A DNA stretch of 64,000 nucleotides, from assembly GCA_945878355.1 (NCBI GenBank), contig CAMCTC010000002.1, positions 58,865-122,864 of the forward strand, written 5' to 3'. The notes beneath the pieces are model-generated. The model was given only the letters and a program-made list of their open reading frames with translations. It made no database searches and was not told the DNA's origin. This DNA comes from Bordetella parapertussis. GTDB lineage: Bacteria; Pseudomonadota; Gammaproteobacteria; Burkholderiales; Burkholderiaceae_C. Both the position numbers and the translations under genes were made by a program. Numbering within the stretch: the stretch's first letter is position 1; each line of letters opens with the position of its first letter. Positions 34,488-42,726 of this stretch are shown in pieces.

Positions 34488-37361
34488 ATGAAGCTCAAAT
34501 CTGTCGTTCGCGCCATTGCCCTGCTCAGCGTGGCAGCACCTGCGCTGGCCCAATCATCCGACGCGTCCCAGCGCGTGGAGATCACCGGGTCGAGCATCAA
34601 GCGCATCGTCTCTGAAGGCGCACTGCCGGTGCAGGTGATCAGCCGCAAGGAGCTCGAGCGCCAAGGCATCGTCAGCGCCGAGCAGATGATCGCCAACCTC
34701 AGCGTCAACGGCAACGGGCTGGACAACCTGGCCAGCAACGCCGACGTGGTCTCGGGCGCGGCTCGCGGCAACAACGGCGCGACCTCGGCCAACCTGCGCG
34801 GCCAGGGCGCCAACGCCACGCTGATCCTGGTCAACGGCCGACGCATCGCCGCCCACGGCCTCAATGGCGGCGTGGTCGACCTCAACCAGGTGCCATTCAC
34901 CGCGATCGACCGGGTCGAAATCCTCAAGGACGGCGCTTCGGCGATCTACGGCACCGACGCGATCGGCGGCGTGATCAACTTCATCCTGCGCAAGGATTTC
35001 AACGGCATCCAGGCCCAGGCCTTCACCGATGTCACGCAGCAAGGCGGCGGCAACATCCACCGCGTCAGCGTGCTGGCCGGTGCCGGCGACCTCGAGTCCA
35101 AGGGTTACAACCTGATGGCCTCGCTGTCGTACACCGAGAACCAGGTGCTGCGCGGCGACCAGCGCTCCTTCGTCAACACCTTCCAGCCCAGCCGCGGCCT
35201 GTCGGTCGACACCCGCGGAACGCCTTACGCGACGGTGTTTGCGCTGTCCACGCTGCCCACCGCCATCAGCACCAACGGCACCGGCCCCAAGCTGCCCGGT
35301 GGCACTGTGTCGTTCAACGGCATCAACCCGCTGAACCTGGCCGGCCAGCCGGGCTGCGCCTCGATCGACGGCATGGCGCCGTATGACGCAGTGCTGTGGA
35401 ACGACCAGACCACCAAATACGGCTGCGCCTGGGACACCGGCCGCGCCGCGGTGATCCAGCAGCCGGTGAAGAACACCAACCTGATCAGCCGGGGCACTTT
35501 CAAGCTCGGCGAGCACCAGGTCGTCGCCGAAGCCATGCTCGGCCGCGCCGAATCGACCAAGAGCTTCTCGGCCAACCAGATCTCGAGCTCTGGCACTGCG
35601 ACCATCACGCTGCCCAACGGCACCAAGGTCGCCAACCCCTTCCTGAACCTGGCCTACCCGAGCAGCGGCAGCTCGTACACCGGCGTGTTCAACGCGCTGG
35701 TCGGCACCTTCCCGTCGATCGAAGTACTGCGCGGCAACCCGCTGGCCTTCCGCTGGCGCTGCATGCCCTGCGGGCCGCGCGAGATCGACACCACCAGCGA
35801 CACCTCGCGCCTGATGCTGGCCGCTGACGGCCCACTGCCCTGGTTCAAGGGCTGGGACTACCGCGCCGGAATGTCCACCGCGTCGAGCCAAAGCGGCTCG
35901 ACCTTGGGCAGCGGCTACACCTACCAGCAGGGCTTTGCCAACCTGATCAACACCGGCGTGCTCAACCCGTTCCTGCAAGCGGGGCAGTCGCAGACCGCTG
36001 CCGCGATGTCCGGTCTCGAAGCCGTGTCGGCACGCGGCGTCAAGCTCTACGACGGCAAGTTCACCGTCAATGAAGTCGACGCCACGATCAGCGGCCCGCT
36101 GTTCAAGCTGCCCGCTGGCGACGTGATGCTGGCCGCTGGTGCCGACGTGCGGGTTGAGAAATACTCGTTCAACGGCGACCAGCGCCCCGAGGCCAACACG
36201 CTGGCCGGTGTGGTCTTCAACGCGCCATTCGACAACATCAACGCGCTGGGCGGCGTCAGCCGCAATATCAAGGCAGTCTTTGCCGAAGCCCAGATTCCAC
36301 TGGTCGCCAAACGCCTGGAGCTCAACCTGGCCGCCCGCCACGACGAGTACTCAGGCTTCGGCAGCACCGACAACCCCAAGGTGTCGATACGCTTCACGCC
36401 GCTCGACCAGTTCCTGACCCGCGCCTCTTACGGCACAGGGTTTCGCGTGCCGACCTTCAACCAGCTCTACAACGGCGTGACCGAATCGCCTTACAGCGGC
36501 AAGGACATCGTCGACCCCGCGTCGTGCCCAACGCTCAAGGCTGACGCCTCCGCGGCCTGCACCTACATCTCGCCGACGATCCTCACCGGCGGCAAGACCA
36601 CGCTGGGCCCTGAGACCAGCAAGCAGTGGTCCGCCGGCTTCGTGTACGCGCCGATCCAAGGGTTCAGCGCTGGCGCTGACTGGTGGAGCATCAACCGCAA
36701 CGGCACGATCCAGAGCCCGGTGCTGACGACGATGCTGGCCAATTACGCACTGTTCCCAGGGAACTTCATCCGCGACGCCGCCGGCAAGATCGTGCAGATC
36801 GACAACCGCTGGGTCAACGCCGGTGAGACCATCACCAAGGGCGTGGATGTGACCGTCAAGGGCAACGGCAAGCTGGGCCTGGGCAACTGGGCCGCGAACC
36901 TCGAAGGCAGCTACCTGCTCGACAAGCGTTCGCGCTTGATCACCAGCGCAGCGATGGGGCCGAGCGAAGTCGGGAAGTTCACCCGTTCGGGCGACCTGGG
37001 CCTGCGCTGGAAGCACACGCTGAACTTTGCCTACAACCAAGGCGACTGGACCGGCATCGTCAGCCAGCGCTTCAGTTCCGGCTACAAGGACTACATGCTG
37101 CCCGGCGTGGCCAACGGCACCATCGTGCCGACCAACTGGAACCCCGAAGTCGCGTCCTACACCTTGTACAACCTGAGCGTGGGCTACACCGGCATCAAGA
37201 ACCTGGGCCTGACCGCCGGCATCAAGAACCTGTTCAACACCGACCCGCCGTTCTCTGCCGCCTACGACGGCAACACCGGTGCCGGCAGCTCTTGGGAGCC
37301 GCGTGTGGCCGACCCGCGGGGCCGCTCGTTCACCTTCATGGTTGACTACAAGTTTTTCTGA
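34488..37361 (+). CDS. TonB-dependent outer-membrane receptor
   Basis: A 957-residue receptor. Signal peptide MKLKSVVRAIALLSVAAPALA, then a TonB-box-like QRVEITGSSIKR as in Caulobacter/Xanthomonas-type receptors. The plug domain (about residues 40-170) shows SANLRGQGANATLILVNGRR and DRVEILKDGASAIYGTDAIG. A large 22-strand barrel region follows, ending in aromatic FMVDYKFF. Such receptors import scarce large solutes using the proton-motive force. Here it is surrounded by amidases, muropeptide permease and amino-sugar genes, so a peptidoglycan fragment is the likely ligand (inference). The ATG has AGGAG upstream. A palindromic repeat and a strong terminator follow, so it is probably transcribed alone. 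Confidence 0.93.
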   Translation: MKLKSVVRAIALLSVAAPALAQSSDASQRVEITGSSIKRIVSEGALPVQVISRKELERQGIVSAEQMIANLSVNGNGLDNLASNADVVSGAARGNNGATSANLRGQGANATLILVNGRRIAAHGLNGGVVDLNQVPFTAIDRVEILKDGASAIYGTDAIGGVINFILRKDFNGIQAQAFTDVTQQGGGNIHRVSVLAGAGDLESKGYNLMASLSYTENQVLRGDQRSFVNTFQPSRGLSVDTRGTPYATVFALSTLPTAISTNGTGPKLPGGTVSFNGINPLNLAGQPGCASIDGMAPYDAVLWNDQTTKYGCAWDTGRAAVIQQPVKNTNLISRGTFKLGEHQVVAEAMLGRAESTKSFSANQISSSGTATITLPNGTKVANPFLNLAYPSSGSSYTGVFNALVGTFPSIEVLRGNPLAFRWRCMPCGPREIDTTSDTSRLMLAADGPLPWFKGWDYRAGMSTASSQSGSTLGSGYTYQQGFANLINTGVLNPFLQAGQSQTAAAMSGLEAVSARGVKLYDGKFTVNEVDATISGPLFKLPAGDVMLAAGADVRVEKYSFNGDQRPEANTLAGVVFNAPFDNINALGGVSRNIKAVFAEAQIPLVAKRLELNLAARHDEYSGFGSTDNPKVSIRFTPLDQFLTRASYGTGFRVPTFNQLYNGVTESPYSGKDIVDPASCPTLKADASAACTYISPTILTGGKTTLGPETSKQWSAGFVYAPIQGFSAGADWWSINRNGTIQSPVLTTMLANYALFPGNFIRDAAGKIVQIDNRWVNAGETITKGVDVTVKGNGKLGLGNWAANLEGSYLLDKRSRLITSAAMGPSEVGKFTRSGDLGLRWKHTLNFAYNQGDWTGIVSQRFSSGYKDYMLPGVANGTIVPTNWNPEVASYTLYNLSVGYTGIKNLGLTAGIKNLFNTDPPFSAAYDGNTGAGSSWEPRVADPRGRSFTFMVDYKFF

Positions 37362-37444
37362 GCGCCCCGAGGCCGGCAGAAGCCGGCCGCCACCCATGGG
37401 GTTCAAACAAATTGGCAAAGCCACATTTGCTTGAGAACTCCCAG
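37362..37444 (+). repeat. Palindromic extragenic repeat, copy A
   Basis: Begins one base after the receptor stop. It holds GGCCGGC (37371-37377) paired with GCCGGCC (37382-37388), then TCAAACAAATTGGC (37403-37416) facing GCCACATTTGCTTGA (37420-37434) across an AAA loop. A near-identical copy is at 45499-45582 in the same orientation; I count about ten differences and one indel over the length. Confidence 0.8.
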
Positions 37445-37454
37445 CATTGACCGA

Positions 37455-37488
37455 GGGCGGGCGCTGCGACCAGCGGCCCGCCTTTTTT
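37455..37488 (+). terminator. Strong intrinsic terminator after the TonB receptor
   Basis: GGCGGGCGCTG pairs with CAGCGGCCCGCC (one bulged C) around a short loop, immediately followed by six T (37483-37488). This is a textbook rho-independent terminator and should end the receptor transcript. The first ATG of the dipeptidase gene begins two bases after the T-run. Confidence 0.88.
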
Positions 37489-37489
37489 C

Positions 37490-38131
37490 ATGGACCCAGC
37501 CGCCACCATGACCGCGACTCTGCGCTGCGAGGACATCGCAGGCCACCCCGACTTCGTGGCGCTGGCGGGCATCGCCGAGGTCGACATCGACCTGCGCTAC
37601 GCCAGCACCAACAACTTTGCCGGCCGCGTGCTGTACCTCGAACAGGGCCGCGAGCTCGATTGCAACTGGCTGCGGCGCGAAGCCGCTGCCGGCCTGCGGC
37701 AAGCCGCCGCCTGGCTGCACGCGGCCAGGCCGGGCTACCGCTTGCGGGTGCTCGACGCCTTGCGACCCCAGCGGGTGCAGGCATCGATCTGGGCCGATGT
37801 CGCCGGCACGCCGATGCAGGCCTATTTCGCCGACCCGTTGCGCGGCTCGATCCACTCTTTCGGCATGGCGCTCGATGTCACGCTGCTCGACCCCGAAGGC
37901 GACGAATGCGACATGGGCTCTGGCTTCGACGAGATGAGCCTGCGCTCGCATCCGGCGATGCACGCCGAACACCTGGCACTGGGCCTGCTGAGCGCCGCAC
38001 AGATCACCGAGCGCGGCTGGCTGCACGCGGCGATGGTGCGCGGCGGGTTTCAAGGCATCAGCACCGAGTGGTGGCACTTCGACCACGGTGACCGCGACGC
38101 AGTGCGGCGCGATCTGCCACGGGTCTACTGA
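37490..38131 (+). CDS. D-alanyl-D-alanine dipeptidase (VanX/DdpX family)
   Basis: A 213-residue M15D peptidase. Conserved parts are RYASTNNFAGRVLY, DALRPQRVQ (substrate arginine), SIHSFGMALDVTL (zinc histidine and aspartate) and the catalytic glutamate plus zinc histidine in STEWWHFDHG. It splits D-Ala-D-Ala. No signal peptide, so probably cytoplasmic. Two starts are possible: ATG 37490, touching the preceding terminator, or ATG 37508; neither has a clear ribosome-binding site. The stop and the next start share one base (TGATG). With murQ, amidases and LD-carboxypeptidase nearby it would free D-alanine from imported stem peptides. Confidence 0.9.
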   Translation: MDPAATMTATLRCEDIAGHPDFVALAGIAEVDIDLRYASTNNFAGRVLYLEQGRELDCNWLRREAAAGLRQAAAWLHAARPGYRLRVLDALRPQRVQASIWADVAGTPMQAYFADPLRGSIHSFGMALDVTLLDPEGDECDMGSGFDEMSLRSHPAMHAEHLALGLLSAAQITERGWLHAAMVRGGFQGISTEWWHFDHGDRDAVRRDLPRVY

Positions 38132-39201
38132 TGGCGCAAGCGCCGACAAGGCCACCGATGAACCAGCGACGGCAACTTCTTGCGGCCATGGCCGGCCTAC
38201 TGGCTGCGCCTGGGCTGTGCGCCCAGACCTCGCCCACCGCCGGGCAACGCCTGGCAGTGCTGCGGCCGCGCCGGCTCAAACCCGGCGACACCATCGGCCT
38301 GGTCAACCCCTCGGGCGCGATCTACGAGCGCGAGCCCTATGCGCTGACCACCGAGACCCTGGTCGCACTGGGCTTCAAGGTGCGCGAAGGCGCCAACCTG
38401 CGCGCGCGCTACGGTCATTTCGCTGGCACCGATGCGCAGCGCGCCGCCGACCTCAACACGATGTTCGCCGACCCGGCGATCGACGGCATCCTGGCGGTGA
38501 CCGGCGGCTCGGGCGCGAACCGCATCCTGCCGCTGCTCGACTACGCGTCGATCGCACGCAACCCGAAGTTCTTCGGTGGCTTCAGCGACATCACGGCCTT
38601 GCTCAACGCGATCAACGCCCGCACCGGACTGGTGACCTTTCACGCGCCGGTGGGCATCTCGGAGTGGAACGAGTTCAGTGTCAGGCATTGGCGCGGCGCG
38701 GTGGTCGATGCTCAGGCGCTGACGCTGCGCAACGAGTTCGACAAGAGCAACACGCCGGCGCCGCGCGAGCACCGCATCCAGACCTTGCGCGCCGGGCTGG
38801 CGCGCGGCCATCTGGTCGGCGGCAACCTGGCGGTGCTGAGTTCGATGGCCGGATCGCCCTACCTGCCGACCTTCGACGGCGCGATCCTGTTCCTCGAAGA
38901 GATCAACGAGCACATCTACCGCGTCGACCGCATGCTCTCGACGCTGCGCAATGCCGGCCTGCTCGGGCGCTTGGCTGGCGTCGTTCTCGGCGCCTTCACC
39001 AACTGCAAACCCGGCGAGGGCTACGGCACGCTGACGCTAGACGAAGTGTTCGACGACTACTTCCTGCCGCTGAACGTGCCGGTCTACGCCGGCGCGATGT
39101 TCGGCCACATCGCGCGCAAGTTCACACTGCCGGTCGGGCTAGCGGCCGAGATCGACGCCGCCGCCGGAACGCTGCGTTTTCTGCAACCGGCGGTGATCTG
39201 A
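38131..39201 (+). CDS. ldcA: LD-carboxypeptidase (S66 family), apparently exported
   Basis: A 356-residue S66 peptidase, 347 if it starts at ATG 38158. The serine nucleophile is in FFGGFSDITALLN, the glutamate in LFLEEINEHIYRVDRML and the histidine in FGHIARKFTLPVG, matching the LdcA Ser-Glu-His triad. It removes the terminal D-Ala from murein tetrapeptides. Unusually, the N-terminus from 38158 (MNQRRQLLAAMAGLLAAPGL, then CAQ) looks like a Tat or Sec signal peptide, while E. coli LdcA is cytoplasmic. That would put trimming in the periplasm. It overlaps the dipeptidase stop by one base. Confidence 0.9.
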   Translation: MAQAPTRPPMNQRRQLLAAMAGLLAAPGLCAQTSPTAGQRLAVLRPRRLKPGDTIGLVNPSGAIYEREPYALTTETLVALGFKVREGANLRARYGHFAGTDAQRAADLNTMFADPAIDGILAVTGGSGANRILPLLDYASIARNPKFFGGFSDITALLNAINARTGLVTFHAPVGISEWNEFSVRHWRGAVVDAQALTLRNEFDKSNTPAPREHRIQTLRAGLARGHLVGGNLAVLSSMAGSPYLPTFDGAILFLEEINEHIYRVDRMLSTLRNAGLLGRLAGVVLGAFTNCKPGEGYGTLTLDEVFDDYFLPLNVPVYAGAMFGHIARKFTLPVGLAAEIDAAAGTLRFLQPAVI

Positions 39202-39372
39202 GCGATGGAGGCGGCCGCTCAACCCGACCGCCGGTGATGCCTGCAACCACGGCGTGACCGCGAACAGCAGCGCTGTCGGGTACATCAACCGCTCGGTCGT
39301 GCTGATCAACGCCGAGGCGATCTGGTGCACGTCCGGCGGGCACAATCGCCGCTGAACCGCAACGACCTGCCC

Positions 39373-40326
39373 ATGCCTATTGATGCCGCTTCATCCACCG
39401 TGACCGGCTTGGGCCTGGGGCTGGACGCGGGCGGCACCAGCACCCGCTGGGCCTTGGCCGATGCGCAAGGCCGGGTCGTCGCGCAAGGCCAGGCGGCAGC
39501 CTGCAGCGGCGCGATGATGTCCAGCGCATCCGGCCGCGAGACGCTGGCTGATCTGTGGGTTTCGATCGCCCAGACAGTGCGCCCATTTGGAATATTAGGA
39601 GCCGTCTGCGCCGGCATCACCGGTCTGGACCGCGACAGCGTCGAGACGATGCGCCGGCTCGCCGGCCAAGCCATGGGCTTGAGCGTCGACCGCATCGAGA
39701 TCGCCAGCGACATCGAGATGGCTTGCCTGGCGTCGTTCGCGCCTGGTGAAGGTTATGTTGTCTATGCAGGCACCGGATCGATCGCAGGATTCGTCGACGA
39801 AACCGGTGTCCTGCAACGCGCCGGCGGCCGCGGCGTGCTGATCGACGACGCCGGAGGCGGCCACTGGATCGCCACCCAGGCGCTGCGCGCGCTGTGGCGG
39901 CTGGAGGACGAAGGCCCGGGATCTGCCGCGAGCACGCCGCTGGGGCGCTGCATTGGCGAACGGATTGCCGAGCGAATGGGCGCAGCCGACTGGTCCGCGA
40001 CGCGGCAATACCTGACCCAAGCCACGCGCGGCGAGATCGGCTTGCTCGCGCTGGCGGTCGCGCAAGCCGCTGCGCAGGACGAGGTCGCGCACGACATCCT
40101 GTGCCGTTCGGGGCAAGAACTCGCACGGCTGGCACTGGCGCTGGCGCAGCGCCATGGCTGGCGGCCGGTGGCGCTGCTTGGCCGGGTGTTCGAGCTCAAC
40201 CCCGTGATCGAACACAGCCTGCGCGCGGCGATGCCCGCGGCGATCACGGTACAGCGCCAGACCCTGGCGGCGCAGGTCGCCGCCGCAAGCCGCGCAGCAC
40301 TGACCGCAACCAGGAAAACCCGATGA
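39373..40326 (+). CDS. BadF/BadG-family amino-sugar kinase (GlcNAc or MurNAc/GlcNAc kinase)
   Basis: A 317-residue ASKHA-fold kinase of the BadF/BcrA group. Phosphate-binding motifs are GLGLDAGGTSTRWALAD at the N-terminus, VCAGITGLDRDS, and VVYAGTGSIAG with the following GGRGVLIDDAGGG. Relatives include N-acetylglucosamine kinase and clostridial MurK, which phosphorylates both MurNAc and GlcNAc at O6. The murQ gene in the same operon needs MurNAc-6-phosphate, so MurK-like activity is attractive (inference). Start chosen at ATG 39373 (MPIDAASSTVTG). It overlaps the next amidase gene by four bases. The 171 bases before it contain no gene I can support. Confidence 0.85.
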   Translation: MPIDAASSTVTGLGLGLDAGGTSTRWALADAQGRVVAQGQAAACSGAMMSSASGRETLADLWVSIAQTVRPFGILGAVCAGITGLDRDSVETMRRLAGQAMGLSVDRIEIASDIEMACLASFAPGEGYVVYAGTGSIAGFVDETGVLQRAGGRGVLIDDAGGGHWIATQALRALWRLEDEGPGSAASTPLGRCIGERIAERMGAADWSATRQYLTQATRGEIGLLALAVAQAAAQDEVAHDILCRSGQELARLALALAQRHGWRPVALLGRVFELNPVIEHSLRAAMPAAITVQRQTLAAQVAAASRAALTATRKTR

Positions 40327-41141
40327 CGAGAACGAGGCTTGGCAAATTGGCGCTGCTGGCGCTGCTGGCTGCGCTGCTGACCGCACTGGCCGGCTGCGCC
40401 AGCCGACCGCAAGCCCCGCCGGCGATCGACACCAGCATAGCCGCAGTCGGTCAGGACAGCCGGGTGCTGTTCCTGATCCTGCACTTCACCGCCGAGGACA
40501 TGGCCAGCTCGATGCGCATCCTCAGCCAGGGCAAGGTGTCGGCGCACTACCTGGTCAGTGACGGGTCCATGCCAAAAATCTACCGACTGGTCGACGAGAG
40601 CCGCCGCGCCTGGCATGCCGGCGAGAGCTACTGGAAGGGCCACACGATGCTCAATGCGGCTTCGATCGGCATCGAGATCGTCAACGCCGGGCCGATCACC
40701 GGGTCTGACGGCCGACCAGGCTACGCCCCTTTCTCGCCCGCGCAGATCGACCTGCTGCTGCCGCTGGTGCAGGACATCGTCAAACGCCACGCGATCTCCC
40801 CAGACCGCGTGCTCGGCCACAGCGACATCGCGCCACAACGACGCACCGACCCCGGCCCGCAGTTCCCTTGGCTGCGGTTGGCCGAGCTCGGGCTGGTGCG
40901 CTGGCCAGATGCGCAGCGTGTGGCCAGCGAGCGGGCCCGTTTCGAGCGCGCGCTGCCGGACCTGGCCTGGTTCCAGGCCGGGCTCGCCACACTGGGCTTC
41001 AAGCTGCCGGCCAGCGGGCTGCTCGACGCGCCGACCCGTCAGGTGCTGGCGAACTTCCAGATGAAGTACCGACCCGCGCGCTACGACGGTGAGCCAGACG
41101 CAGAGACCGCGGCGATCCTGCAGGTGCTGAACCAGCCGTGA
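40323..41141 (+). CDS. N-acetylmuramoyl-L-alanine amidase lipoprotein (AmiD-like), copy 2
   Basis: A 272-residue paralogue of the amidase at 30.6 kb with the same plan: lipobox LTALAGCASRP, zinc histidine in FLILHFTAED, SIGIEIVNAG, LGHSDIAPQ and RTDPGPQFPW, then a C-terminal peptidoglycan-binding domain (RQVLANFQMKYRPARYDG). The two share long identical motifs but differ in loops (this copy has ITGSDGRPGYAPFSP). It overlaps the kinase gene as ATGA and the glycosidase gene as GTGA. Probably located at the outer membrane facing the periplasm, removing stem peptides from glycan fragments. Confidence 0.93.
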   Translation: MTRTRLGKLALLALLAALLTALAGCASRPQAPPAIDTSIAAVGQDSRVLFLILHFTAEDMASSMRILSQGKVSAHYLVSDGSMPKIYRLVDESRRAWHAGESYWKGHTMLNAASIGIEIVNAGPITGSDGRPGYAPFSPAQIDLLLPLVQDIVKRHAISPDRVLGHSDIAPQRRTDPGPQFPWLRLAELGLVRWPDAQRVASERARFERALPDLAWFQAGLATLGFKLPASGLLDAPTRQVLANFQMKYRPARYDGEPDAETAAILQVLNQP

Positions 41142-42688
41142 GCTTCAACACAGGTCAGCTGACGCGCCGGCATTGGGCCTTGGGCAGTGCCGCAACGCTG
41201 GCTGCGGGCTGGGTGTCGACTGGACTGGCGGGCTGCGCCCATCCCACCCGCGCCGCCGCGTCCACCGAACGGCCGGCCGTCGATGCGCCGGCGGCGCCGC
41301 GCGAGTTCCGCGCAGCCTGGGTCGCCACGGTGGCCAACATCGACTGGCCCAGCCGACCCGGCTTGACCAGCGCACAGCAGCAAGACGAGGCCTTGCGCCT
41401 GCTCGACTGCGCCCGCGACATCGGCCTGAACGCGGTCGTGCTGCAGGTGCGGCCGGCCGCCGACGCACTCTATGCTTCGGCGATCGAGCCCTGGAGCGAG
41501 TACCTGGGCGGCGAGCAAGGCCGCGCGCCGACACCGTTCTACGACCCGCTGGCGTTCTGGGTCGACGAGGCGCATCGCCGCGGCCTGCAGCTCCACGCTT
41601 GGTTCAACCCCTACCGCGCGCGCCAGTCCTCGGCCCGGTCGGTGCCAACGCCCATGCACCTGTCGGTCAGCCGGCCCGAGATCGTCAAGAGCTATGGCGA
41701 CCAGCTGTGGCTGGACCCGGGCGAGCCAGCCGCGTTCTCGCAAACGCTGGCGGTGGTGCGAGACGTCGTCGCGCGCTACGACATCGACGGTGTTCAGATC
41801 GACGACTACTTCTACCCCTACCCGCTGGCCACCCCCGGCGGCGGCGAGCTGGCCTTCCCCGATGCCGGCTCGTACCAGCGCCATCTCGACACCGGCGGTG
41901 CGCTCAGCTTGGAAGACTGGCGGCGCGACAACGTCAACCGCCTGGTCCAGGCCTTAGACCAGGCGGTGCACCAAACCAAGCCCTGGGTGCTGGTTGGCAT
42001 CAGCCCGTTCGGTCTGGGCAAGCCGGCGCTGCGCCCGCCGGGCATCCAGGGCTTCAGCCAGTACGACAAGCTGTACGCCGATGTCGAGCATTGGCTGGCC
42101 CAGGGCTGGCTCGACTACCTGGCACCGCAGCTGTACTGGCCGCTGGAGCGCACAGCCCAGGCTTTCGGCGTGCTGCTCGACTACTGGCTGGCGCGCAACA
42201 GCGCCGGCCGCCATGTCTGGCCGGGGCTGTACAGCAGCTCGGTCGGGCGAGCAGACAAACCCTGGCCGGCGGCCGAGATCGTGAACCAAGTCGCTGCGCT
42301 GCGCCAACGGCCCGGCGCCGACGGCCACCTGCACTTCAGCATGGTGGCGCTGCTGCAGGACCGCGATGGACTGGCGACCCGGCTGAAGGCTGGCGCTTAC
42401 GCCCAAGCCGCGCTACCGCCCGCCACGCCCTGGCTGGCGTCGGGTGCGCCTGGGCGGCCTTCGCTGTCGGTCGATGCTGCCGATGCGGGTCTGGCCCGCT
42501 TGGCGCCTGGCGCAGGCAAGCAAGCTGCACTGTGGGCGGTCTGGCGTCGCAGCGCTGAGGCCTGGCGCTTCGAGGTCCTGCCCGGCCAAGCCCGCAGCCT
42601 GCCGATCGGGCCGACCGAGACACTGGTGGTCAGCGCGGTCGACCGCTGCGGCATCGAGAGCGAGCGCAGCACGCTGCAGACCGGCTGA
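41138..42688 (+). CDS. DigH-like glycoside hydrolase lipoprotein (GHL10/DUF187)
   Basis: A 516-residue exported protein. The N-terminus has a twin arginine (TRRHWALGSAATLAAGW) and a lipobox (GLAGCAHP). The GHL10 (DUF187) barrel shows FRAAWVATVANIDWPS, NAVVLQVRPAADALY, LHAWFNPYRAR and DIDGVQIDDYFYPYP (acidic catalytic region). E. coli DigH (YddW) of this family digests denuded peptidoglycan glycans, exactly what AmiD enzymes leave. The C-terminal 90 residues resemble a fibronectin-like domain. GTG start overlaps the amidase stop by four bases and gives an immediate signal peptide. Confidence 0.88.
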   Translation: MSFNTGQLTRRHWALGSAATLAAGWVSTGLAGCAHPTRAAASTERPAVDAPAAPREFRAAWVATVANIDWPSRPGLTSAQQQDEALRLLDCARDIGLNAVVLQVRPAADALYASAIEPWSEYLGGEQGRAPTPFYDPLAFWVDEAHRRGLQLHAWFNPYRARQSSARSVPTPMHLSVSRPEIVKSYGDQLWLDPGEPAAFSQTLAVVRDVVARYDIDGVQIDDYFYPYPLATPGGGELAFPDAGSYQRHLDTGGALSLEDWRRDNVNRLVQALDQAVHQTKPWVLVGISPFGLGKPALRPPGIQGFSQYDKLYADVEHWLAQGWLDYLAPQLYWPLERTAQAFGVLLDYWLARNSAGRHVWPGLYSSSVGRADKPWPAAEIVNQVAALRQRPGADGHLHFSMVALLQDRDGLATRLKAGAYAQAALPPATPWLASGAPGRPSLSVDAADAGLARLAPGAGKQAALWAVWRRSAEAWRFEVLPGQARSLPIGPTETLVVSAVDRCGIESERSTLQTG

Positions 42689-42726
42689 GCCAGCCCCATC
42701 CACCCTGCCCGAGCCCAGAGCGCCCC

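Noticed and set aside
34554..36341. A 595-codon open frame on the minus strand inside the TonB receptor gene
   Set aside because: It is the mirror of a highly GC-rich coding sequence; its translation is low-complexity (rich in V, A, D, G, H, Q), has no domain and lacks a credible start context.
39139..39345. Minus-strand 68-codon frame in the gap before the amino-sugar kinase
   Set aside because: Part overlaps the LD-carboxypeptidase gene; the rest looks protein-like but has no recognised homology or start signal.
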